Source: Caulobacterales bacterium (GTDB lineage Bacteria; Pseudomonadota; Alphaproteobacteria; Caulobacterales; Caulobacteraceae). From it: a DNA stretch of 34,809 nucleotides. Below, one piece after another: positions 1 to 7,863 of the stretch (the first letter of the stretch is position 1; the number at the start of each line of letters is the position of its first letter). The notes beneath the pieces were generated by a model. It ran no database searches, was not told where the DNA came from, and saw only the letters and a program-made list of their open reading frames with translations. The stretch lies in contig CANJKM010000006.1 in NCBI GenBank assembly GCA_947474805.1, forward strand, positions 1 through 34,809, read 5' to 3'. Made by a program: the position numbers and the translations under genes.

Positions 1-1429
1 AGCTCTTGTTGATGTTGTTGGTCCGCACCTCGCCGCCCGCCGCGGCGGTCATGATGTTTAGGCCGTAGATGGTGTTCGGGTACTCGACCTGGGCCTGACC
101 ATAGGCGTCGCCGGCGCTCAGCGACTTGGTCACCGTGTTACGGTCGTAGAGGAAGATGCCCGCCACATAGGTCAGCTTCTTGCCAACGGGCGAGATCAGC
201 CGCAGCTCCTCGGACCACTGGTAGCCGACGTACTGGTTGTTGAGGAAGTTGTTGTTGCGGAAGCCCGAGCCCGACGGGCCACGGAAGTTGCGGCTCATGA
301 AGCGGTAGGCGGTCAGCGAAGAGATGGTGAAATCGCCCAACTGATGCTCGATCGACACGGCCGCGCCGCCGGCGCTGGTGTGGCGGTAGGCGTCGTCGCG
401 TTCGGCGATCACCGAGTTGGTCGGGCCGACCCGGTTGCCGAGCACTTCCAGCGCGCTGTTGCAGCCCGGCAGGGTGCGGTCGGCGGCGGGGGCGCTGTTG
501 GGCGTGAAGGCGAAGCCGACCTGAGTCGCCTGGGCCCGCGCCAGGTTGGCGGGATAGCTGCCGTTCAGCGCCGCCGCGGTCGGATAGGGCAGGGTGATCC
601 CCGGCCCGCATTTAGCCCAGGCTTGTGGGAAGTTCGGCTTGTCGAACTGCTGTCGGGCGTCGGCGCTGAAGATCACCGTGGTCTTGTCGGTGGGCTCCCA
701 CAAGAACTTGCCGCGGATGCCCTTGGCCTCGCGGCCGCCTTGCTTCTCGCCGAGCGCTATATTCTCGAACACGCCGTTGCGCTTCTGGAACATGACGCTG
801 AAGCGCGCCGCCATCTTGTCGTTGATCGGGACGTTCAGCTGGGCGTTGTCGCTGGTGTCGCCGTGCTCGCCGTAGGTCCCGTTGAAGGCGCCTTCGAACA
901 CGCCGATCTTCGGTCGCTTGGTCATGGTCGAGACCACGCCGGCCGAGGCGTTCTTGGCGAACTGGGTGCCCTGCGGGCCGCGATAGACCTCGATGTGGTC
1001 GAGATCGGAGATATCACCGCCGATGTCGTCGACGAAGCCCATCAGCACGCCGTCGATCACCATGCCCACAGACTGTTCGGTGCCGCCGTTCTGGCTGTTG
1101 GTGCCCGAACCGCGGATGTAGATGGCGTTGGCGCCCTGGATCGAGACCTGGATGCTGGGCGACAGGAACTGCAGGTCGCGCGGCTCCTTGAAGCCCGAAT
1201 TGGTGAATTCGATCGCCTGTACGGCTGTGACGGCCATCGGCACCTCTTGCACCCGGGCGCTCCTCTAAGCGCCGGTCACCACCACCTGCTCGAGCTCATT
1301 GCTTGTCTCGGCGGCAGGCGCCGCGGCTGCGGCCGCTGTCACTATGGCCTGCTGCGCCATGGCCGGCGCGGCCAAGACGAGCGCGCTGGCGGAGCCAAGC
1401 AGCCATGCTGCAATCTTTGTCGATTTCAT
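1..1429 (-). pseudogene. TonB-dependent receptor, N-terminal part, interrupted by an in-frame TAG
   Basis: The ATG at 1429 begins a clear signal peptide (MKSTKIAAWLLG...APAMAQ) preceded by GGGGA. The product continues to the TonB-box-like stretch ELEQVVVTGA, where codon 55 is TAG (1265-1267). Directly after it the same frame resumes with RSARVQEVPMAVTAV and stays open to the window edge. Plug-domain motifs follow: the DLQFLSPSIQV segment, VIDGVLMG, and a RGPQGTQFAKNASAGVV variant of the usual RGPQGT-LYG-KN motif. Family role: outer-membrane, TonB/ExbBD-energised uptake of a large or scarce substrate, unknown here. The rest of the barrel lies outside the window. An internal start after the TAG (ATG within EVPMAV) would lack the signal peptide, so I call it a probable pseudogene. 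Amber suppression or a base error would make it an intact receptor. The receptor identity is secure; the inactive state is less so. Confidence 0.8.
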
Positions 1430-1676
1430 TGCGGGTCCCCTTCGCGCAACCCAGTGGGCTGGCCAAAGAACGGGAGGCGCCAGCCGTTGGGACTTTAATT
1501 AAGCCGCGTTGGCGGGGACCGGTTGACGATAATGTTTGAAACTGCTGCGCCGCAGCAAATCTCGCCAGGATGTCGCAGGCGAGTATCTTCGGATCATGCC
1601 GGGTTCGACTTGTCCAACCTCTCAAGGTCGTGCGGGCGTGCCGGTTTTTCTTCTGTTTTCTGGTTCCCCTGACCCT

Positions 1677-1708
1677 GCGCCGTCGCTATGCGACGGCGCT
1701 TTCTTTTC
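1677..1708 (+). terminator. Rho-independent terminator, plus strand, no recognised gene upstream
   Basis: A perfect 10-bp stem (GCGCCGTCGC / GCGACGGCGC) with a TAT loop is followed by TTTCTTTT on the plus strand. No plus-strand gene precedes it between 1430 and 1677. It also lies just downstream of the minus-strand permease stop, but on that strand no U-tract follows. It therefore either ends an unannotated plus-strand transcript or serves as a 3' hairpin for the permease mRNA. The remainder of 1430-1726 shows nothing coding. Confidence 0.6.
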
Positions 1709-1726
1709 GGGTCCTGGGATTGGCGA

Positions 1727-3118
1727 CTAGTGCAGCGTGTCGCCGCTGGCGGTCTGTGTCGTCGCCTCGGTCGAGCCGAGGCCGTTGTAGAAGAGGTTGA
1801 GCAGCACCGCTCCGGCGGTCGCTAGCACGATGCCGGAATTCAGCAGCGGGGCCAGGCTCGGCGGCATGAATTGGAAGAATTTGGGCGCGACCAGCGGGAT
1901 CATTCCGAGCCCGATCGATATCGCCAGAACGAACAGGTTTGAGCGTCGGGAGAAGTCGACGGTCGACAGGATCCGCACCCCCGTGGCGGCGACCACCCCG
2001 AACATCACCAGACCCGCGCCGCCCAGGACGAACTGAGGCACGGCCTCCACCAGGGCGCCGAGCTTGGGGCTGAGGCCCAGCACGATCATCAGCCCGCCCG
2101 CCGCCGCGCAGACGAAGCGGGAGCGCACACCGGTCACCCCGACCAGGCCGACGTTCTAGGAGAAGGAGGTGTAGGGGAAGGTGTTGAACAGCCCGCCGAT
2201 GACGGCGCCCAGCCCGTCGGCGCGCAGCCCCCGGATCAGGGCCTTCTGGTCGGCGGGGCGGCCGGTCATCCGGCCGATGGCCAGGAACATGCCCATCGAC
2301 TCGATCATCACCACCAGCATGACCAGGCAGAGATTGAGGATGGAGGCGGGCTCGAACACCGGGACCCCGAAGGCGAGGGGGCGGATGAGGCCGAACCAGG
2401 GCGCGGCGGCGACGCGCTCGAAATGCATCAGGCCGAGCGCGCTGGCGAGGACCGCCCCGGCGCCGAGGCCCAGAAGGATGGCGATATGGCCGACGAAGCC
2501 CTTGGCGAAGCGGGTTAGGCCAAGGATGACCATAAGCACGAAGAGGGCGATGCCGAGGTGCATCGGCGCGCCGTAGTTGGGCGCGGACGACTGTCCGCCC
2601 GCGGCCCAGTCGACCCCGATCCGCATCAGCGAGATGCCGATCACCAGGATGACCGTCCCCGTCACCAGGGGCGGGAACAGTCTGACTAGCCGCCCGATAA
2701 AGCCCGCGGCCAGGAAGCCGAACACCCCCGCCGCGATCACCGCGCCATATATGACCTGCAGGGTGGAGCTGGAACTGGCCCCCGCGCTCTGGCCGGCGGC
2801 GATCATCGCCAGCATGGGCGCGACCGAGGCGAAGGTGACGCCCATCATCACCGGCAGGCGTATGCCGATGCCGAACAGGCCGAGGGTCTGGACCAGGGTG
2901 GCCAGGCCGCAGGCGAACAGGTCGGCGCTGACCAACATGGCCACCTGCTCGGGCGACAGTTTGAGCGCCCTGCCGATAATCAGCGGCACCGCGACCGCGC
3001 CCGCGTACATGACGAGTACGTGCTGAAAGCCCAGCACCAGGAGCTGCTGCGGCGGCGGGACGGCGTCGATGGGATCGGGTCCCATGGCCGTGTCGGTCGG
3101 TTCGATCGTGTTTGACAT
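1727..3118 (-). pseudogene. NCS2 nucleobase (xanthine/urate-type) permease with in-frame TAG at a conserved Gln
   Basis: This is a polytopic inner-membrane nucleobase:cation symporter of the NCS2 family. The start chosen is ATG at 3118 (MSNTIEP), preceded by CCGGGGGACCC. Early motif LGFQHVLVMYAGAVAVP is typical of xanthine/urate permeases, and many hydrophobic helices follow. The frame runs 355 codons as far as FNTFPYTSFS, meets TAG at 2156-2158, and resumes in the same frame with NVGLVGVTGVRSR to a normal TAG at 1727. In the family the stop position is the Gln of the signature SFSQNVGLV-T-V-SR, so a CAG-to-TAG change explains it. Total length (463 codons) is normal for NCS2, and no other damage is visible. 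As written it would yield a truncated carrier lacking the last helices. A nearby LysR gene is divergent. Family assignment is firm; the substrate within purines is not. Confidence 0.85.
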
Positions 3119-3244
3119 CTGGGTCCCCCGGAGCCGGCAGGATAGGCGGGTCTCGCCGGCCCGTGCGCGCCTTAACTGCGGAAGCAGCCTCAAACGGATT
3201 TGGAAGCTGGCGCTCTGCGGCATTTGCGCGAGCGACGCCGATTG

Positions 3245-3274
3245 GGCGCCGCGCCGAGCCGGCGCCTATTTTTT
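3245..3274 (+). terminator. Terminator-like hairpin with T6, plus strand
   Basis: The stem GGCGCCG/CGGCGCC (3245-3251 with 3260-3266) has an 8-nt loop and is followed by TA and six T residues. It sits in the 313-bp divergent gap between the permease (3118, minus) and the LysR gene (3432, plus). No plus-strand gene is visible upstream of it, so a short leader or small RNA transcript is possible. Nothing else in 3119-3431 looks coding. Confidence 0.4.
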
Positions 3275-3431
3275 GGGCGCATGCCTCGTCTTTCAGCCAT
3301 TCGGCTCTTTTTATCTGTGATGGGTGCGGGTTTCGGCGCCACGCAGAAGGGCAGGAATTGCTGCTGAAGGGATCCGTTGGATCGCAATTTCATCGCGCTA
3401 GAGCGATGTGCGGGACGGCGGTCATAAGCCG

Positions 3432-4358
3432 ATGCTGAATGAAATCGCCGTCTTCGTCCGCGCCGTGGAGCTGAAGAGCATCTCCGCCGCCGCCCGCAGC
3501 CTCAACCTCTCGGCCGCCGCCGCCAGCCACCGGCTGCAGCAGCTCGAAGAACAGATGGGCGCGCGGCTGCTCAACCGGACCACGCGAAGCCTGCAGCCCA
3601 CCGAGGCCGGCCGCATCTTCTACGACCACGCCGTCGGGGTCCTTCAGGCGGTCGAGGAGGCCAAGAGCAGTATGGCCCAGGCCTCCGGGGTCGCCACCGG
3701 CTCCCTGCGGGTCGCCGCGCCGCTCGGCTTCGGGCGCCGCTTCCTGGCGCCCCTGGTGTCCGAATTCCACGGCCATTACCCCAAGGTCGATGTCCGACTG
3801 CGCCTTTCCGACCACGTCGTCGATCTGCTGTCCGAGGCCATCGATATCGCGGTGCGCATGTCGATCATGCACGACTCCAGCCTGATCTCGCGCAAGCTGG
3901 CCGACTGTCCGCGCGTGCTCTGCGCCTCGCCCGCCTATCTGGAAAAGCACGGCCGGCCGGAGAAGCCCTCCGATCTCCTCGGCCATAACTGCCTGATCCT
4001 GCGCTTCCCCGGTTCGACGGATTCGCGCTGGGCCCTCACCACGCCCGAGGGTCCCGTGACCGTTCCGGTCTCCGGCTCGTTCGACGCCGACGACGGCGAC
4101 GTCCTGACCGAATGGGCGCTGCAGGACGACGGCATCGTGATGAAGTCCTATTGGGAAGTGGCCGACCAGCTGGCCCGCGGTGAGCTCGAGACGGTGCTCG
4201 ACGAGTTCGCGCCCGAGCCGCTCAGCCTAGTGCTGGTCTATCCGCACCGACAGCTGCTGCCGATGAAGGTCAGGGTCTTCGCTGACTTCCTGATCGAGAG
4301 GACCAAGGGCCTGATCGTCCAGCCGCCCAGCCGCGCGCTGCTCTCGCACGCGGCCTGA
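3432..4358 (+). CDS. LysR-family transcriptional regulator
   Basis: A DNA-binding transcription factor of about 308 aa, standard for LysR proteins. The N-terminal winged helix-turn-helix is obvious: MLNEIAVFVRAVELKSISAA, then the recognition region SHRLQQLEEQMGARLLNRTTR and T-EAG. A periplasmic-binding-protein-like effector domain follows from about residue 85 (VAPLGFGRRFLAPLV, then YLEKHGRPEKPSDLLGHNCL). The ATG at 3432 is preferred because LysR proteins usually begin a few residues before the first helix; an in-frame GTG at 3408 would add eight residues. It is divergent from the nucleobase permease across 313 bp, the usual arrangement of a LysR regulator and its target, so the permease is the first candidate target. 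Co-inducer unknown. Confidence 0.92.
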   Translation: MLNEIAVFVRAVELKSISAAARSLNLSAAAASHRLQQLEEQMGARLLNRTTRSLQPTEAGRIFYDHAVGVLQAVEEAKSSMAQASGVATGSLRVAAPLGFGRRFLAPLVSEFHGHYPKVDVRLRLSDHVVDLLSEAIDIAVRMSIMHDSSLISRKLADCPRVLCASPAYLEKHGRPEKPSDLLGHNCLILRFPGSTDSRWALTTPEGPVTVPVSGSFDADDGDVLTEWALQDDGIVMKSYWEVADQLARGELETVLDEFAPEPLSLVLVYPHRQLLPMKVRVFADFLIERTKGLIVQPPSRALLSHAA

Positions 4359-4467
4359 TCTCCGGTTTCAACCGCGTCGCGGCTGTTTCAGGTGCGGCCC
4401 GATCCCGGCCTTTATCCACGCCTAGCTTGGCTGCTGGGTGGAGCCCAGGGCAGGCGAGGATCTGGTC

Positions 4468-5208
4468 ATGAGCAGGCGTCGCGTATCGTTATCCGCAGCC
4501 GTGTGGCTGCTGGCGTCCGCCTTGGCGCCGCTACCCGCCCTGGCGCAGAGCTGGCGGGTCCATTCGTTTCCCGAGGCCGGGTTCGCGGTCCAGTTCACCG
4601 CCCCGCCCACGACCACCGACGGCGTCTTCAAGACCGCCGGCGGCGTGTCGGTCCCGGCCAAGGTCTACGGCTTCGGCAAGCTGGACGCGCGCTTCGCCGT
4701 GACCGTCGCCGACTTCAGCGCGACCGCGATCGACAAGGACCCGGCCATCGCTGCCGCCGTCGAGCGCTGGCGAGGGCAAGGCGAGATCAAGCTCGACGTC
4801 GAGGCCCGGATCGACCGTGAGTTCGGCCGCCAGCTCAGTGTGCTGGGGCCCGACGGGAACCGCGTCATCGTCTCCATCTTTTTCGTCGGCCGCCGGCTCT
4901 ATCTGCTTGAGGCGGAGGCCCCGCCCAGCGCCGCCGGCGACGCCATCCATTTCCAGCAGTCGCTCGAACTGATCGGCCTGGGCGCCGAGGCCTTTCGGCC
5001 CGAGAACCGGCCGCAGGGCCAGGGACCTGGCGGTCCCGGCGCCGGCCACCGGCCCATGCCCCCGCCCGAGGCCATCGCGGCCTGCAACGGCAAGACCGTC
5101 GGGTCGGAGGTCGAGTTCACCGCGCCGCGCGGAAAGGTGGCCGGGACCTGCGCCCAGTCGCCGATGGGGCTGGTTGCGCGGCCCGGCAGGCCTCCCGGGC
5201 CCCGATAG
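4468..5208 (+). CDS. Secreted protein of unknown function
   Basis: I do not recognise a characterised family. The ATG at 4468 follows GAGGA and opens a signal peptide (MSRRRVSLSAAVWLLA...ALAQ). The mature part starts SWRVHSFPEAGFAVQFTAPP, a pattern common in alphaproteobacterial envelope proteins, with mixed alpha/beta content. A Gly/Pro-rich linker (about residues 180-210) leads to a C-terminal segment, PPPEAIAACNGKTVGSE and later GKVAGTC, with two Cys that could pair. About 246 aa. An in-frame upstream start at 4438 would spoil the signal peptide. An FNR-type box begins seven bases after its stop, so it is transcriptionally separate from the next gene. Likely periplasmic; role unknown. Confidence 0.75.
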   Translation: MSRRRVSLSAAVWLLASALAPLPALAQSWRVHSFPEAGFAVQFTAPPTTTDGVFKTAGGVSVPAKVYGFGKLDARFAVTVADFSATAIDKDPAIAAAVERWRGQGEIKLDVEARIDREFGRQLSVLGPDGNRVIVSIFFVGRRLYLLEAEAPPSAAGDAIHFQQSLELIGLGAEAFRPENRPQGQGPGGPGAGHRPMPPPEAIAACNGKTVGSEVEFTAPRGKVAGTCAQSPMGLVARPGRPPGPR

Positions 5209-5215
5209 GCAAGCT

Positions 5216-5263
5216 TTGACCGTTATCAATCGCCCCCGGGGCGTCGCCTTTTAATCTCCGCCC
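5216..5263 (+). promoter_or_regulatory. FNR/FixK-type box with matching -10 (class II geometry)
   Basis: TTGACCGTTATCAA at 5216-5229 matches TTGAY-N4-RTCAA, the site of CRP/FNR-superfamily regulators of the FNR/FixK/Dnr type. A -10 hexamer TTTAAT (5 of 6 to TATAAT) lies at 5250-5255. This predicts a start near 5262-5263 and places the box centre about 41 bp upstream, the classical class II activator position. The extradiol dioxygenase gene follows after a leader of about 44 nt. Confidence 0.75.
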
Positions 5264-5306
5264 AAAGTGGTTGTTCGGGCCGGTCGGTCCGAGGAGGAGG
5301 TGAACG

Positions 5307-6314
5307 ATGGTTCCGATTGCATTGGGATATTTGGGGCTCAGCTCCGCCGACCTCAGCGATTGGCGCAGCTACGGCACGCGCCTCCTGGGCTTCCAGGCCG
5401 TCGACAAGACCGCCAAGACCCTCAGCTTCCGCATGGACGACCGCAAGCAGCGCTTCCACATCGAGGAAGACGGCGGCCAGGGCGTGAAATTCTTCGGCTG
5501 GGAAGTGGCCGACGCCGCTTCGCTCGACGCCCTCGCCAAGCGGGTCGAGGAGGCCGGCATCCCCGTGGCGCGCGGCTCCCGCGCCCTGGCCGAGGAGCGT
5601 CACGTCAAGGATCTGATCGTCTTCGCCGATCCCCTCGGGCATCGCGTCGAAATCTTCCATGGCCCGGAGATCGCCTCCGATCCCTTCACCGCCGGCCGAA
5701 CCATGTCGGGCTTCCGCACTGGCCCGCTCGGCATGGGCCACATCGTGATGACCGTGGAGTCGATCGACGCCATCGCGCCCTTCTACGAGAACGTCATCGG
5801 CATGAAGCTGAGCGACTGGTACTCGCACCCGTTCAAGGCGCGCTTCTTCCACGTCAACCAGCGGCACCACAGCCTGGCGATCGTGGAGACCGGCAAGCTC
5901 GGCATTCACCACATGATGGTCGAGACCTTCATGTACGACGACATGGGCCAGGCGCTCGATCTGGCCAATATGGAGCAGGGCAGACTGGCCGTGACGCTCG
6001 GCCGCCACGCGGGCGACTGCATGACCTCCTTCTACACCTGGACCCCGTCGGGGTTCATCTGCGAGTACGGCTGGGGCGGCGAGTCGATCGACACGAAGAA
6101 CTGGGTGCCGTTCGAGCGCACCCAGGGGCCCAGTATCTGGGGCCACGACCGCTCCTGGCTGCCGCCCGATAAGCAGCTGGCGGCGCGGGCGATGCGGATG
6201 AAGAACGCCGAGAACGGCGTCCGTCGCCCGGTCCAGGTCATCGACGGCAACTACAACCGCATGGAAGGCGCCTGTCCCTGGTGGGACAAAATGAAGGCCC
6301 AGGGCGCGCGCTAG
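5307..6314 (+). CDS. Type I extradiol ring-cleavage dioxygenase (BphC-like)
   Basis: A vicinal-oxygen-chelate enzyme that cleaves catechol-type rings next to the hydroxyls using Fe(II) and O2; the aromatic substrate is unknown. There are two VOC modules, about residues 5-120 and 140-290. The active site in the second is complete by motif and spacing: H145 (GMGHIVMT), H202 (GIHHMMVE) and E253 (ICEYGWG) as iron ligands, with H187/H188, H234 and Y243 (TWTPSGF region) in the second shell. The H234-Y243-E253 spacing equals the 241-250-260 spacing of BphC. At 335 aa it is longer than BphC (about 298) through a C-terminal tail rich in Trp and basic residues. The ATG at 5307 has a strong GAGGAGGAGGTG ribosome site. 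It is monocistronic, between an FNR-type promoter and a strong terminator. Oxygen-linked control of an O2-consuming enzyme is notable. Confidence 0.88.
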   Translation: MVPIALGYLGLSSADLSDWRSYGTRLLGFQAVDKTAKTLSFRMDDRKQRFHIEEDGGQGVKFFGWEVADAASLDALAKRVEEAGIPVARGSRALAEERHVKDLIVFADPLGHRVEIFHGPEIASDPFTAGRTMSGFRTGPLGMGHIVMTVESIDAIAPFYENVIGMKLSDWYSHPFKARFFHVNQRHHSLAIVETGKLGIHHMMVETFMYDDMGQALDLANMEQGRLAVTLGRHAGDCMTSFYTWTPSGFICEYGWGGESIDTKNWVPFERTQGPSIWGHDRSWLPPDKQLAARAMRMKNAENGVRRPVQVIDGNYNRMEGACPWWDKMKAQGAR

Positions 6315-6340
6315 CCGCCGACGGATCAACACAAGGCGAC

Positions 6341-6375
6341 GGCCCCGGATCACAGCGATCCGGGGCCTTTTCTTT
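6341..6375 (+). terminator. Rho-independent terminator of the extradiol dioxygenase gene
   Basis: A perfect 11-bp stem GGCCCCGGATC/GATCCGGGGCC with loop ACAGC is followed by TTTTCTTT. It lies 27 nt after the dioxygenase stop codon. Confidence 0.9.
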
Positions 6376-6736
6376 GTCCGGTCGATCCGGAGGGGCGGGC
6401 GCCTCGGCCACGCTCCAGCCCTGTCTCAGGCTCTAAGGTCGGAAGCCGAGCCCCCAGAACTCAGCCACCGAACTGAGCCTCGGGTCTGAGGCCCCGGGCC
6501 ACGCCTCAGCGCAATGCCCCGACACGGGCCGGTATCGAAACCCTAGGGACCAATTCAGATCAGCCTCACCCCGCCCAAGGTTGTCGCTCAAGGCGCAAGC
6601 CAAAGCCCGGGGCCGTCAGGGTTCCCGGGCTTCTGCTGTAGAGGGCGCAAGAGGAAGGGCCCGCTCCGGGGGAAGCGGGCCCTTTAGACGGCGAGCCTTA
6701 ACGGACCTGGGGGAGGCCGCTCGGCTAAGTCGCCGA
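6376..6736. other. Non-coding gap with several hairpins
   Basis: No credible gene is present between the dioxygenase terminator and the next minus-strand stop. The stretch contains several inverted repeats, including AAGCCCGGG/CCCGGGCTT (6603-6611 with 6624-6632) and several CTGAGG/CCTCAG-type elements around 6420-6510. The hairpin at 6655-6685 is listed separately. No tRNA cloverleaf was found. It may be the structured 3' region of the minus-strand membrane-protein transcript. Confidence 0.4.
6655..6685 (-). terminator. Hairpin terminator downstream of the four-helix membrane protein pair
   Basis: The 11-bp stem AAGGGCCCGCT/AGCGGGCCCTT has an 8-nt loop and lies about 50 nt beyond the minus-strand stop at 6737. 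On the minus strand it is followed by CCTCTT, a weak U-tract, so termination may be inefficient or Rho-assisted. Confidence 0.55.
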
Positions 6737-7225
6737 CTAGATCAGGAAGCCGACCTTGCGGGCGCAGATGATCACGGCGGCCCAGAAAACGATCGACAGC
6801 AATCCGGCGATCTTGGCGGCGCCGGTCGTCGGACCGACATCCCAGCTGTCCACATTGCGGTAGGTCATGAAGTGGAAGATCACCATGTTCAGGCCAGCCA
6901 GGGCCATGAAGATGTACTTGGCGTAGAAGTAGCCCAGCGCCATATAGTCGGCCGCGCGGGCGGTGAAGAGCACTGTGCCGGTGATCGCCGCGAAGACGAA
7001 GGCGGTCCATGTCCAGGGAAGCAGGTCCTTGGTCAGAGCGCTGACGCGTTGATTGGTCGAGGCGACGCCTAGAAGCCGCAGATCCACCACCAGGATGCTC
7101 CCGGCGACGATGGTCAGGGCGAAGACGTGCAGGGTTTCAACGGTCGGGAATATCCAGGTCGATTCGGCGACCAGCCGCCCGATCGGCGATGCCTGTAGGG
7201 GTTCGAAGAGGGTAGAGAGGGCCAT
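6737..7225 (-). CDS. Four-helix membrane protein, H-x16-R signature (DUF6644-like)
   Basis: A 162-aa predicted inner-membrane protein with four hydrophobic helices. Signature residues are H33 (VETLHVFAL), R50 (VVDLRLLG), the Pro of DLLP, T-G eleven residues later (AITGTVLF), and K in YFYAK twenty residues after that; it ends in ARKVGFLI. The same spaced residues recur in the adjacent gene, in the 163-aa protein at 27054 and in the C-terminal domain of the 468-aa protein at 25470. No biochemical role is known to me; the family name DUF6644 is from memory and unchecked. A conserved membrane-embedded His suggests haem b or quinone binding (inference). It is the second gene of a two-gene unit with an FNR-type promoter, 66 bp downstream of its partner. 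Confidence 0.8.
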   Translation of the reverse strand: MALSTLFEPLQASPIGRLVAESTWIFPTVETLHVFALTIVAGSILVVDLRLLGVASTNQRVSALTKDLLPWTWTAFVFAAITGTVLFTARAADYMALGYFYAKYIFMALAGLNMVIFHFMTYRNVDSWDVGPTTGAAKIAGLLSIVFWAAVIICARKVGFLI

Positions 7226-7291
7226 GTTTGCGGCTCCTTGGTTGCGCCCGCGGGCGCTGGGAGAAAGGTGGAGGCTGAGGCTTGCCGCGGC

Positions 7292-7774
7292 TTAGGGGCC
7301 GTAGGCGATCCACCGGCCGGCGGTGATGATCAGGGCCCACAGGACCAGCGAGATGATGGCGATCAGCTTGGCCGTGCCTTGGGTTTCAGGCGCGCCCCAG
7401 AGCGGAGAGTCGGCCTTGGCGCCCGCGGCCATCGCCCAGGTCAGCGTCCCGACGATCACCAGGGCGGCCATCTTGATCTGGAAGTAGAGATTGAGGATCG
7501 CCCGCGTCGGCTCGGCCGCCATCAGCAGCAAGCCGGTCAGGAGCAGCACCACGACGCCCCAGCCGATCCAGGGGGCGAAACGGCGCGAGAGAGGGGCGAA
7601 GGGTTGCCCTCGGCCCACGACGCCCAGGATTCTCATGTCGAGCCACAGGGCCGAGAAAAAGACCGCCGCAACGGCCATGATATGGACCGCTTGGATGGTC
7701 GGGATCGTCCACGCCGTATCCCCCAAGTAGAGGCTGAGCGGCGTGCGACCCACCCAGTCTAGGAATGAATTCAT
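7292..7774 (-). CDS. Four-helix membrane protein, H-x16-R signature (DUF6644-like)
   Basis: A paralogue of the downstream neighbour, 160 aa from the ATG at 7774 (MNSFLDWVGR). A TTG at 7801 could add nine residues but is less likely. Signature residues: H31 (IQAVHIMAV), R48 (LDMRILG), Pro in RRFAP, LLTGLLLM, K in YFQIK, and the end ITAGRWIAYGP. Spacings H-R (17), P-TG and G-K (20) are the same as in the neighbour, so the pair arose by duplication and may form a heterodimer (inference). It is the first gene after the FNR-type box at 7850-7863, which gives a predicted leader of about 41 nt. Likely an integral inner-membrane electron-transfer or sensor component; function unproven. Confidence 0.8.
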   Translation of the reverse strand: MNSFLDWVGRTPLSLYLGDTAWTIPTIQAVHIMAVAAVFFSALWLDMRILGVVGRGQPFAPLSRRFAPWIGWGVVVLLLTGLLLMAAEPTRAILNLYFQIKMAALVIVGTLTWAMAAGAKADSPLWGAPETQGTAKLIAIISLVLWALIITAGRWIAYGP

Positions 7775-7814
7775 CGATTCGTTCTCTTTGATTTTCTCCA
7801 AGAAAACCTTGGAT

Positions 7815-7863
7815 CTTGGCCATTAGGCCGCGCGGCGCGCCCTGCCTCCTTGATCCCGGTCAA
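7815..7863 (-). promoter_or_regulatory. FNR/FixK-type box and -10 for the membrane protein pair
   Basis: TTGATCCCGGTCAA at 7850-7863 fits TTGAY-N4-RTCAA and is nearly symmetric. On the minus strand a -10-like CCTAAT (7827-7822, four of six) predicts a start near 7815. That puts the box centre about 41.5 bp upstream, ideal for class II activation. The rest of the divergent gap, 7864-8129, has a small hairpin GCCTCC/GGAGGC near 7974-7988, no gene, and no obvious promoter for the amine oxidase. Confidence 0.72.

Noticed and set aside
1265-2158. Reassignment of TAG to Gln as the genetic code of this organism
   Set aside because: Many intact genes in the window end in TAG at the expected family length (dioxygenase, glycerate kinase, LarA-like, actP, glcE and others), and only two internal TAG codons occur.
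7788-7801. TTGAT-N4-TCCAA near the start of the membrane pair
   Set aside because: It has two mismatches in the right half and overlaps the leader downstream of the better box and predicted start.
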